Shown: positions 7,958 to 14,858, counted from the stretch's first letter. The stretch: DNA of 21,886 bases from Treponema sp. UBA6367 (GCA_002437725.1 DJRF01000027.1:1-21886); one strand, 5' to 3'. A program made the numbers and translations. The notes: generated by a model from the sequence alone, not told the origin.

Positions 7958-8317
7958 TGTTTAAATATACGAACTTTTTTGCCAAATGTGTGAAAATTTA
8001 TGAATTATAAATTCATATCCGATTGCGATTTTATAATTTTTTAACTTTCAACCCATTTTTTTGCCCATTTTTTTGAAAAAAAATTGCAGTTTTGCACAAA
8101 CAAACTCTGATTATTTATGTAGAGGAATAAAAGAATTATAAAAATCTCAAAGATTTTTTGTATTTCTTTTTCACTTTTATAAAATTTTTTATTATTAGAT
8201 ATTGATTTTTTTTATTTTACATATTACAGTTTTTAAGTATTTATAAAAGTGTTATCTATTTTTTTGTGCTAGCCAATTAAATACGAATTCCTCTAATTTC
8301 AAAACGGAGGATTTCAA
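7958..8317. promoter_or_regulatory. AT-rich divergent intergenic region with nested inverted repeats
   Basis: These 360 bases contain no convincing gene. Seen here: a palindrome TGAATT-ATA-AATTCA at 8001-8015 behind the invertase start; a perfect tandem duplication of CCCATTTTTTTG at 8052-8075; an AAAATCT-CAA-AGATTTT hairpin at 8141-8157; an inner 12-base perfect inverted repeat (8172-8183 and 8240-8251); and an outer 9-base one (8120-8128 and 8287-8295). Possible rightward promoter elements are TTTACA (8216-8221) with TATTTA (8238-8243), spacer 16. The sequence is so AT-rich that individual promoter calls are weak. Confidence 0.6.
8172..8251. repeat. Inner inverted repeat pair, 12 bases each
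   Basis: CACTTTTATAAA at 8172-8183 is the exact reverse complement of TTTATAAAAGTG at 8240-8251, with 56 bases between. Each arm carries a TATAAA. The centre (about 8211) nearly coincides with that of the outer TAGAGGAAT/ATTCCTCTA pair (8120-8128, 8287-8295; centre about 8207). It is a candidate invertible segment or a regulatory cruciform. Confidence 0.55.
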
Positions 8318-9211
8318 ATGAAATCGTTTCTTTCAAAATTTCAGGAATTGGATTTTTCATCGCTTTTAGATATAAACGGTGGATATGGCTCAAGTTCATC
8401 AGGTTCGCAAAGCAGAAAAAGCGGCTCTAGCAGTTTTAGCTCCTCTAACAGGGGTGGAAGCAGTGGCAGCAGCGGAGGAAGTTACTGTGCAAGCACATCA
8501 GGCTTGGATGCGGCAAGGTACGTAAATGCTCGCAATAACAAAAGCAACAATGCAAAAAATCCTGATTCGGACAAAAAAATAACGTCTTTTCCACCGCAAG
8601 GATACAATGCGCTTACTAGCGGACTCGAAAATTTTGGTAGCAAAAAAGGAACTGAAAATCCTGACAACGAAACTAACAAAAAAGGCGGTTCATTAGGGCT
8701 TTCTCAAGATGACAATCTGGGAACAGATTTAGGAACTGGAGATTATACTTCACCCTTTGGTAGCGATGAAAAATCTCTTGAAAACCAATTGGTTTATTCT
8801 ATGGAAAAAGACGTTTCAGAAAAGAAAATTAAATATGAAGAAGGAGTTTACCAATGTGATAATTATGTTCAAACCAAACTTGAAGAAGCTGGCGTTGATA
8901 CATCAAAATATCTTGCAGGCGATGCCCAAGAAAAAAATGTTTCGCAGCACATTGCAAGCCAAAGCGATCTTCTAACAGCGCCAACAGAATCTGGAGTATA
9001 TGTTGTATATATGAAAGATGGGGCAACTCCTCACTGCGGACTACTTTCTTACGATGCAAACGGAGGAGCAAACAGTGTAAAATTCTATGACAATTCTAGT
9101 AACAATGGAGCAAAAACGCCTGGAATTGGAAAGAATTCTTATTCATCAATCGATAAATTCAATGAAGATTACAGTCTTTATTCTACTTTCTACTATAAAA
9201 AAGTAGAATAA
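8318..9211 (+). CDS. Double-glycine-leader secreted protein with papain-like (CHAP/NlpC-type) C-terminal domain; candidate bacteriolysin
   Basis: A 297-residue protein. Residues 1-22 resemble a double-glycine export leader (FQELDFSSLLDINGG, cut expected after G22), the type processed by C39-peptidase ABC exporters. Residues 23-60 are a Ser/Gly linker, and 60-170 are polar and low-complexity. Residues 175-297 form a compact domain: YQCDNYV (C180), SGVYVVYMKDG, TPHCGLL (H239) and VKFYDNSS (D258/N259). This order of Cys, His and a polar residue fits papain-like CHAP or NlpC/P60 peptidoglycan amidases. GGAGG lies 7 bases before the ATG. A strong terminator follows the stop, then two WG-repeat genes. 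AT content is well above that of hsdR. The fold is assigned by motif only; a non-enzymatic surface protein is possible. No exporter gene is in the window. Confidence 0.75.
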   Translation: MKSFLSKFQELDFSSLLDINGGYGSSSSGSQSRKSGSSSFSSSNRGGSSGSSGGSYCASTSGLDAARYVNARNNKSNNAKNPDSDKKITSFPPQGYNALTSGLENFGSKKGTENPDNETNKKGGSLGLSQDDNLGTDLGTGDYTSPFGSDEKSLENQLVYSMEKDVSEKKIKYEEGVYQCDNYVQTKLEEAGVDTSKYLAGDAQEKNVSQHIASQSDLLTAPTESGVYVVYMKDGATPHCGLLSYDANGGANSVKFYDNSSNNGAKTPGIGKNSYSSIDKFNEDYSLYSTFYYKKVE

Positions 9212-9219
9212 AATTCAAT

Positions 9220-9267
9220 TGAACTGCCAAACAATTCAAGTATTCTGAACTTTTGGCAGTTCATTTT
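9220..9267 (+). terminator. Rho-independent terminator after the double-glycine protein gene
   Basis: TGAACTGCCAAA (9220-9231) pairs perfectly with TTTGGCAGTTCA (9252-9263), followed by TTTT and more A/T bases. It separates the candidate toxin from the two WG-repeat genes, so those are either read through or have their own promoter. TTGGCA within the right arm, with TTTAAA 17 bases on, could be a weak promoter. Confidence 0.85.
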
Positions 9268-9292
9268 ATAAAACTTTTAAACAAGGAAAAAT

Positions 9293-10285
9293 ATGAAAAA
9301 GAAACTTTTATTTACGTTATTTACGGTCTTATTAAGCGCAGCTTTATTTTCGCAAAAAATACAAAATTCTGCAGATGAAATCAATAAAGGCAAAATCATA
9401 GGTGAAACTCAACTAAATGAAAGGTATTCAGTGTACTATAAATTAAGTTCTAAAGAGAAATTCTACACTATAATTGACGATTTAAAAACAAAAAAAGAGG
9501 TAAAAATAAAAGATTATCCTCAAAGTTTTGACCTTACAAACAAGTTTCATATTCCTATTCGAGGGCAAAATATTAGTTTTTATCTGACATCGGATTTTAA
9601 GAAATTTCTTTTCAAAGAACGCGGCTATAAAAAAGTTTTTCCATATTGCAATGGCTCTGCATTTGTCTTAGACAAAGATGAAAACTATGTTCTAATCGAT
9701 ATGAAAGGCAACACCGTAACTGACCAAGTTGAATTCACTACAGGACGGTTTGGAGAAGGTCTTGCCCCTGTAAAATTAAAGGACGGCAGAACTGGTTATA
9801 TGAATCCTAAAGGAAAGCTGGTTTTAGAATTAGATTTTAATTTCAAATACAACGGAAATTGCTATTATGCCACAAGATTCAACAACGGCTATGCAATAGT
9901 CAACGATGGAAACGATTTTGATTATTCTGTAATAGACAAAAAAGGAAACCGCATAAAAAAAATAAATGCAAAAATTTATAGCGATGAATTTTCAGGACTT
10001 GTAACATTTTGCGTTCCTGCAGAAAGAGAAGGATTATATGCATTTGGATTTATGAAAACAGATGGAGAAGTTGTTTTTCCTCCAAAATACAGATTTGCAG
10101 ACGGACCAAGAACATTTCCAAGTTTTATGAATGGAATGACAAACCACTTCTACACAAAAGACGGAATTCCTGTGCTAATGGATAAATATGGAAACGTCTA
10201 CAACTATGACGATTATCGAGCAGGAATAACAGTTTATGTAGAAGACTATTTTGACAATTTAGAAGATTACAAAATAGAAAAATAA
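9293..10285 (+). CDS. Exported WG-repeat protein, first of a tandem pair
   Basis: A 330-residue protein with an N-terminal signal peptide (basic MKKK, hydrophobic core to about residue 20, then Gln) and no lipobox, so probably periplasmic or exported. About four WG-type beta repeats occupy residues 128-275; the clearest is FGEGLAPVKLKDGRTGYMNP (153-172), followed by KGK. Others centre on NYVLIDMKGN and DYSVIDKKGN. AAGGA lies 6 bases before the ATG. WG repeats are protein-interaction or surface modules with no fixed function. Position just downstream of the double-glycine protein, together with duplication, suggests a periplasmic immunity or adaptor role; that is inference. The first 20 or so coding bases are identical to those of its neighbour. 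Confidence 0.85.
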   Translation: MKKKLLFTLFTVLLSAALFSQKIQNSADEINKGKIIGETQLNERYSVYYKLSSKEKFYTIIDDLKTKKEVKIKDYPQSFDLTNKFHIPIRGQNISFYLTSDFKKFLFKERGYKKVFPYCNGSAFVLDKDENYVLIDMKGNTVTDQVEFTTGRFGEGLAPVKLKDGRTGYMNPKGKLVLELDFNFKYNGNCYYATRFNNGYAIVNDGNDFDYSVIDKKGNRIKKINAKIYSDEFSGLVTFCVPAEREGLYAFGFMKTDGEVVFPPKYRFADGPRTFPSFMNGMTNHFYTKDGIPVLMDKYGNVYNYDDYRAGITVYVEDYFDNLEDYKIEK

Positions 10286-10322
10286 TCTTCTATAATAAGT
10301 ATCAAATTTTTATGAGAGCGAT

Positions 10323-11315
10323 ATGAAAAAGAAACTTTTATTTTTATTTGCAGCTTTATTAAGCACAGCTTTATTTTCGCAGGAATTACAAAATTCTGTG
10401 AATAAAATCAACAATGACAAAATCATAATTCAAACTCAGCTAAACGAGAGATTCGTAAAATATTCAAAAATGGACTCAAGTCAAAAATACTACTCCACTT
10501 TAGCAGATGTAAAAAATAACAAAGAAATTTTATTCAATAAATACGTAGCACCTTTTGAAATTTCTGGAAAATATCATATTCCAATACAAGAAAACAATCA
10601 TGGCTTTTATCTTTCATCAAATCTAAAAGAATATCTATTTATAAACAAAAACTACAAAAAAACTTTTCCATATTGCAATGGAGCAGCTTTTGTTTTAGAT
10701 CAAAACAATAATTTTCTATTAATCGATATGAAAGGAAATGTTATAACAGATCAAGTTGCATTCACTACAGGCATTTTTGGAGAAGAATTAGCTCCTGTAA
10801 AGCTAAAAGATGGCAAAACAGGTTATATGACCCCAAAAGGAAAGCTTGTTTTAGAATTAAACTTCGATTTAAAAGAAGATTTTAACAAGACTTACGCAAC
10901 AAGATTTAATAAGGGCTACGCAATTATCAATGATAGCAAAACAAATGAATACTTTGTCATCGATAAAAAAGGCAAATATATAAAAACACTTGATGAACGT
11001 CCAGTTAGCGATGTCTACTGCAATCTTGTAACTTTTTGCGTTCCAGCAGAAAAAGATGGACTATATGCATTTGGATTTATGAAAACAAGCGGCGAGATTG
11101 TTTTTCCAGCAAAATACAGATTTGCAGATGGTCCAAGATTTTTTCCAAACTTCTCAAACGGAAGAATAGACAATGTTTACTGTAAAAAAATAAATAGCAA
11201 TGTATCCATTGAGCTTGATGGAAAGGTATACGAACAAGAACAGTACTTTAAAGGAAAAAAAGTTCTGGTAGAAGACTATTTCGATAATTTAGAAGATTAC
11301 AAAATAGGGAAATAG
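10323..11315 (+). CDS. Exported WG-repeat protein, second of a tandem pair
   Basis: A paralogue of the preceding gene with the same length (330), the same signal peptide start MKKKLLF and the same C-terminal VEDYFDNLEDYKI. The central WG block (about 117-190) is nearly identical (FPYCNG, LIDMKGN, LAPVKLKDG, GYMTPKGKLVLEL). The N-terminal region (about 25-110) and the segment near residues 280-315 have diverged most, which would fit different binding specificities. The gap to the first gene is 37 bases with only a weak GAGAG ribosome site and a GAAGATTA/TAATCTTC hairpin (10262-10290), so the two are probably one transcript. No good terminator follows; the convergent end is filled by dispersed repeat B. 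Confidence 0.85.
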   Translation: MKKKLLFLFAALLSTALFSQELQNSVNKINNDKIIIQTQLNERFVKYSKMDSSQKYYSTLADVKNNKEILFNKYVAPFEISGKYHIPIQENNHGFYLSSNLKEYLFINKNYKKTFPYCNGAAFVLDQNNNFLLIDMKGNVITDQVAFTTGIFGEELAPVKLKDGKTGYMTPKGKLVLELNFDLKEDFNKTYATRFNKGYAIINDSKTNEYFVIDKKGKYIKTLDERPVSDVYCNLVTFCVPAEKDGLYAFGFMKTSGEIVFPAKYRFADGPRFFPNFSNGRIDNVYCKKINSNVSIELDGKVYEQEQYFKGKKVLVEDYFDNLEDYKIGK

Positions 11316-11342
11316 TGGATTAAAACCGAATTTAAGCCAGCA

Positions 11343-11548
11343 GTCAAAGCCTTGAGTTTTTTATAGCTGTAAAAAAACGCTTTCAGCGAATTTCCAATTT
11401 GCTAAAGATGGTTGCACACGCACTTCGTTTGACTTGGTCGAGGTTGCTACGCAACCTTAACTGTTCTTATCGCACAAAATCTTCATAAATTGTAAATTCG
11501 CTTACGCTTTTGTTTATTTTTCTAAAACTTGAAGCTTGGGCTATTTAA
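11343..11548. repeat. Dispersed intergenic repeat, copy B (about 200 bases)
   Basis: Aligns along its whole length with 16516-16723 by eye (GAGTTTTTTATA at the left, a GCTTTCAG block, CTTCGTTTGA, GGTTGC-TAC-GCAACC, CGCACAAA, AAATTCGCTTACG, GGCTATTTAA at the right). Its ends form rough inverted repeats (left AAGCCTTGAGTTTT; right, on the other strand, AAGCTTCAAGTTTT). A 7-base stem AGGTTGC/GCAACCT is at 11441-11457. It fills the gap between the convergent WG and DUF2130 genes, and the DUF2130 stop codon lies inside its right end. Confidence 0.8.
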
Positions 11549-12896
11549 GCTCATCGAACTTTTGTTTCATTGTGGGGTTGTTTTTCACAAGTTTTTTAAC
11601 AGTTAAATCCTCAAGTTTATTGTTTGCAAGACGGTAATTATTTTCAGAACTAAGCAAATCTTCTTTCATTTTTTGAAGATTTGAAATAGCTTTATCAATA
11701 TCATCAATTGCGCTCATAAATTTGCGGCTTGCTAAATCGTAGTTGCGGCTAAAACCGTCTTTAAACTTGTTCAAGTCTTCTTCAAAATGAGTTATATCCA
11801 TATTTTGCTCTTGAATTCTTTTTAACTCGCGTTTTGATTCAAGAGTGTTCATAGCAGCATTCCGTAAAAAAGTTATAACTGGAATAAAAAATTGAGGACG
11901 AATTATGTACATCTTCGGATATTTATACGAAACATCGACAATTCCTGTGTTATAGTAATCGTTGTCTCTTTCAAGCATAGAAACTAGAACCGCATATTCA
12001 CAATCTTTTTCAGTTCTATCCTTGTGCAGCTCTTTTAAAAAGTCTTCATTTTTATGTTTAGTCGCAGTTTCATCAGCTTGGTTTTTCATTTCAAACATAA
12101 TTGAAATAAATTCAACTCCATCGCTGCTCTTTTCTCTAAAAATAAAGTCGCCCTTGCTACCAGAAGCCTTTGAAACTTTATTGTCTTTTTCAAAATAGGA
12201 ATTCTGAAACCCTAAGGCACGATTTTTATTAAATTCCGTAAGACAAAACTGCTCTAAATCTTCACCAATTTGCTTGGTAGATTCCTTAGCCTTAAAATCC
12301 TTGTAAAATGCAATTACATCATCTTTAGCCTTAAGCTGCGCCATAAGTTCTTCTTTTATAGAAGAAACGTCGCTTTTAGCCTTGTTTTCCATAACAGCAA
12401 GGTCACTTTTTAGCTGGATAATTTCTTTTTCCTTGTCTTGGACAGCAGATTTTACCGCAATTTCAGATTCTTTTTTTCCAGAATCAATTTTTTCTTTTAA
12501 GATAGCAATCTCTTGCTCCTTTGAAGCAAGAGCAATTTTTAATTCCGACTGATTTTTTTGCTTTACAGAATCAAGCTCTGCTGAAACTTTTATAAATTCC
12601 TGCTCCTTGGCTGCCAATGTAGCCTGCAAGTCTGCCTTTGTTTTTTGTTTTTCCGCATCAAACTGCGAAGTTATTTTTGAAAGCTTTACTTCTAGTTCTG
12701 CAATCTCTTTGTTTTTTTCGCTTTGAGCCTTAGAAACAGCAAGCTGAATTTCAGATTCTTTTTCTTTTTCAAAAGAAGCCGCCCTTTTCTCAAGCTCTTT
12801 TTCAAACTGTTCATTTCGAACATCATTCGCAATGGAATCATACACATTTTGTTCCAGTGGAATCAATTGACCGCAATTAGGACACTTTATATTCAT
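11541..12896 (-). CDS. DUF2130 protein: single CPNC knuckle, long coiled coil, PD-(D/E)XK-like domain
   Basis: A 451-residue protein of the DUF2130 family. It opens with CPNCG (5-9), half of a zinc ribbon. A coiled coil rich in Lys, Glu and Ala runs from about 28 to 205. The conserved domain (about 208-350) contains GEDLEQFCL (E215), SKGDFIF (D250) and FEMKNQ (E269, K271), the spacing expected of a PD-(D/E)XK nuclease core. A helical tail ends the protein. The family is of unknown function; I recall it being placed with PD-(D/E)XK proteins, which the visible residues support. GGAGGTG five bases before the ATG is a strong ribosome site, on a leader like that of hsdM. It is 77 bases downstream of the histidine phosphatase gene and may be read from the same mRNA. 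Confidence 0.88.
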   Translation of the reverse strand: MNIKCPNCGQLIPLEQNVYDSIANDVRNEQFEKELEKRAASFEKEKESEIQLAVSKAQSEKNKEIAELEVKLSKITSQFDAEKQKTKADLQATLAAKEQEFIKVSAELDSVKQKNQSELKIALASKEQEIAILKEKIDSGKKESEIAVKSAVQDKEKEIIQLKSDLAVMENKAKSDVSSIKEELMAQLKAKDDVIAFYKDFKAKESTKQIGEDLEQFCLTEFNKNRALGFQNSYFEKDNKVSKASGSKGDFIFREKSSDGVEFISIMFEMKNQADETATKHKNEDFLKELHKDRTEKDCEYAVLVSMLERDNDYYNTGIVDVSYKYPKMYIIRPQFFIPVITFLRNAAMNTLESKRELKRIQEQNMDITHFEEDLNKFKDGFSRNYDLASRKFMSAIDDIDKAISNLQKMKEDLLSSENNYRLANNKLEDLTVKKLVKNNPTMKQKFDELK

Positions 12897-12903
12897 TTTT
12901 CAC

Positions 12904-12920
12904 CTCCAATAAAAACTCAA
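12904..12920 (-). repeat. Leader repeat copy before the DUF2130 gene
   Basis: Plus-strand CTCCAATAAAAACTCAA. On the coding strand, TTGAGTTTTTATTGGAGG carries the Shine-Dalgarno sequence, as in the hsdM leader 9 kb away, although the genes are unrelated. Confidence 0.55.
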
Positions 12921-12973
12921 TGACGAAGTTTCAACTTAAACTAGACTTTTTTACAACACAAACCCAAAATAAA

Positions 12974-13708
12974 CTAACGAAAAACAATAGCCAAATTATC
13001 AGTATAAAGTTCGTTTGGCATAAAATTTGGAGTTTCGTCTGCAAAGCGTATTATTTTTTGAGTTTTTTCATCAAAAGTAAAAGAATAAAGACAGCAATTA
13101 TAATTTTTTTGCCTTGGAAAAGCAGCCCCACGCTTGTTCATTTCTCGAACAATAGAATTCATAATTCCGCCGTGGCAAACAACAAGGAGGTCGCCTTCTG
13201 TATTTTTCAAAAAATCTTCAATAAGCAAAGATATCCGTTCATCTGCAAAATCAGACTTTTCATTTTCAAGCCGCCAAGGAAATTTAACTTTTTTGGGTAT
13301 AACTACTTGCGGAAAATTTTGTTTTATTTCCTTTTTCGACAAACATTTTTTTGTAATTCCAACAGGCTTTGACAACGATTTCAATCCAGTTACTTCCTGA
13401 GCGCGTGGCTCTAAAATCATTTTTTTTATGCCCATTCTTTCGCAAGCAAGAGAAGCCGTTTCTAAAGTTCTGTAATAAGGAGATACAAATACAGTTCCTT
13501 CAAATCCAAGTTTTTTCAAATATTCGCCAACCGCCTGCGCTTGCAAAACACCTTTCGGCATAAGGCAATCTTCTTTACATTCCTTAAAAGTCTTTTGATA
13601 GCGCAAATCGCCACGCTGGCCATGCCGCACAAAATAAAAAGTCCGCTCCTGGGCAAACAGCAAAAACGCAAAGAAAAATAAAAAACAAGCTGTAAAAAAC
13701 TTTTTCAT
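12974..13708 (-). CDS. Exported histidine phosphatase (phosphoglycerate mutase-like branch)
   Basis: A 244-residue protein with a signal peptide (MKKFF, hydrophobic to residue 19, then QE) followed at once by the histidine phosphatase motif FYFVRHG (R28, catalytic H29). SPYYRTLETA supplies R80 and its following Glu, and VVCHGG supplies the second catalytic His (H179). The catalytic set is therefore complete and the enzyme should act outside the cytoplasm. The substrate is unknown; exported members dephosphorylate varied small phosphate esters. No Shine-Dalgarno sequence is visible, and an extended -10 box lies 7 bases before the ATG. It lies between the omptin gene (58 bases upstream) and the DUF2130 gene (77 bases downstream), on the same strand. 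Confidence 0.88.
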   Translation of the reverse strand: MKKFFTACFLFFFAFLLFAQERTFYFVRHGQRGDLRYQKTFKECKEDCLMPKGVLQAQAVGEYLKKLGFEGTVFVSPYYRTLETASLACERMGIKKMILEPRAQEVTGLKSLSKPVGITKKCLSKKEIKQNFPQVVIPKKVKFPWRLENEKSDFADERISLLIEDFLKNTEGDLLVVCHGGIMNSIVREMNKRGAAFPRQKNYNCCLYSFTFDEKTQKIIRFADETPNFMPNELYTDNLAIVFR

Positions 13709-13715
13709 ATTACAG

Positions 13716-13721
13716 ATTATA
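13716..13721 (-). promoter_or_regulatory. Extended -10 promoter of the histidine phosphatase gene
   Basis: The minus strand reads TGTTATAAT and then seven bases before the ATG. TATAAT is perfect and is preceded by TG, an extended -10. No good -35 is seen at 16-18 bases. Transcription should start at or within a base of the start codon, giving a leaderless or nearly leaderless mRNA. Confidence 0.6.
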
Positions 13722-13766
13722 ACATATATATTTTATTTTGTATAGTAATTTCAAAAAACCAAATTT

Positions 13767-14693
13767 TTAAATTTTATATGCTACCATCAACGAGAAAACA
13801 GAAGATTCTACGCCAGGAATTGTAGAACTATCTATAAAATCATTTTTGTCTCCAATAGTCCGTATCTGTGTTTTTCCTTTTTCGCATTTGAACCATTCAT
13901 AGCAAAACGAAAAAGAAAGTTTTTTCCAACTAACTTCTGTTCCAATCGAAAACCCCAAACCTTTTTCCATATAATCATTGAACTGCGCAGACCTTAAATA
14001 ATGATTATCGATTGCCGCCGCATAAATATATGGAAAAAATCTGCCAAAAAGTTTCAGCCGCCAAGAAGAATCAATTTTATATTCAGTTTCAAGGCTCAAA
14101 AAAGGCATATAACTTGCCACTTCATAAGTAAGGCTGCTTCCAGATAAATATTTTTTTTCTATTGAATCGCTCCAATATTCTCCGCTGTCTGCATATTGCG
14201 TATATCCGTTGTACGCTTCAAATTTTTGATTTCTGTACAAAAATCCAGCCTGAGGAATTATGCTCAAGTCAACAGAAACGCCAAAATTCTTAAGATTAAA
14301 ATCGTAGCCAGCTTTTGCTTCTAAGTCATAAAGTTTGTTCAAAATAAGTTCGTGATTGGAAAAATGCGTGTATTTTGATTTGTCCTGCCCCAGCCAGTCG
14401 TAATCTTGAATTGAGCCAAGCTTTACAGGAATTGCAGAACCAACCGACAAATCCAAAATCGCATGAAAAATATCAAAACGGCCGGCAACATTCAGCACAG
14501 GAATCAAAGGAGCGTTCCAGTCAAGCCGGCTTAAAGTATAATCATCTTGAAAAACAAATTCTTGAACTTTGCTGTTACGAATTCCGCCAGAAACCGAAAG
14601 CTCAAAAATCTTAGCGAACGAAAAATCTGACGCAAACACTAAAAAATTAATAAGAATTACCAAAAATCTAAAAAATCGTTTCCGCATACGCAT
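13767..14693 (-). CDS. Omptin-family outer-membrane protease
   Basis: A 308-residue protein with signal peptide (about 1-27, ending SFA) and alternating amphipathic strands to a C-terminal VAYKI, as in ten-stranded omptin barrels. SRLDW (55-59) matches the conserved QLDW of OmpT. IQDYDW contains D97 and D99, and AAIDNHY contains D229 and H231. Order and spacing match the OmpT catalytic Asp83-Asp85 and Asp210-His212 pairs. Size is that of the family. It should cleave peptides at the cell surface; omptins favour sites beside basic residues, but preference here cannot be read. No clear Shine-Dalgarno sequence. The gene is flanked by malQ upstream (with terminator) and the phosphatase downstream, so it has its own promoter. 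Family assignment is by motif and layout; overall similarity to OmpT is low. Confidence 0.85.
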   Translation of the reverse strand: MRMRKRFFRFLVILINFLVFASDFSFAKIFELSVSGGIRNSKVQEFVFQDDYTLSRLDWNAPLIPVLNVAGRFDIFHAILDLSVGSAIPVKLGSIQDYDWLGQDKSKYTHFSNHELILNKLYDLEAKAGYDFNLKNFGVSVDLSIIPQAGFLYRNQKFEAYNGYTQYADSGEYWSDSIEKKYLSGSSLTYEVASYMPFLSLETEYKIDSSWRLKLFGRFFPYIYAAAIDNHYLRSAQFNDYMEKGLGFSIGTEVSWKKLSFSFCYEWFKCEKGKTQIRTIGDKNDFIDSSTIPGVESSVFSLMVAYKI

Positions 14694-14709
14694 ATATCAA
14701 ATCTGCAAT

Positions 14710-14715
14710 ATTATA
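14710..14715 (-). promoter_or_regulatory. Candidate -10 box of the omptin gene
   Basis: TATAAT on the minus strand, 16 bases before the ATG. The -35 region is poor. A start about 7 bases downstream would leave a leader of some 10 bases, consistent with the missing ribosome site. Confidence 0.45.
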
Positions 14716-14763
14716 TAAAATTTTCATACCATGTACACTATTTTTAGCCTTTTTAAAGCAAAT

Positions 14764-14828
14764 AAAAAAAATCAAGAAACTATCTGCAAATCACTATAAT
14801 TCATAGTTTTGGATAGCCTCTTGATTTT
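14764..14828 (-). terminator. Hairpin terminator after malQ
   Basis: AAAATCAAGA (14768-14777) pairs perfectly with TCTTGATTTT (14819-14828). Inside are CTATC/GATAG and a further ACTAT/ATAGT pairing. On the minus strand the stem runs into eight T residues. It is AT-rich but long, and lies 30 bases after the malQ stop. Confidence 0.7.
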
Positions 14829-14858
14829 ATATAAACTAAAAAGAATTATTTTGAAACA

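Noticed and set aside
8482..9071. Minus-strand and alternative plus frames inside the double-glycine gene
   Set aside because: The main frame has GGAGG, a leader and a coherent C-terminal domain; the alternatives have none.
10262..10290. GAAGATTA/TAATCTTC hairpin as a terminator between the WG genes
   Set aside because: AT-only stem with no T run; it includes the stop codon and is more likely incidental.
12920..13563. Plus-strand open frames over the histidine phosphatase gene
   Set aside because: Antisense shadows of a gene with an intact catalytic set and signal peptide; no family features.
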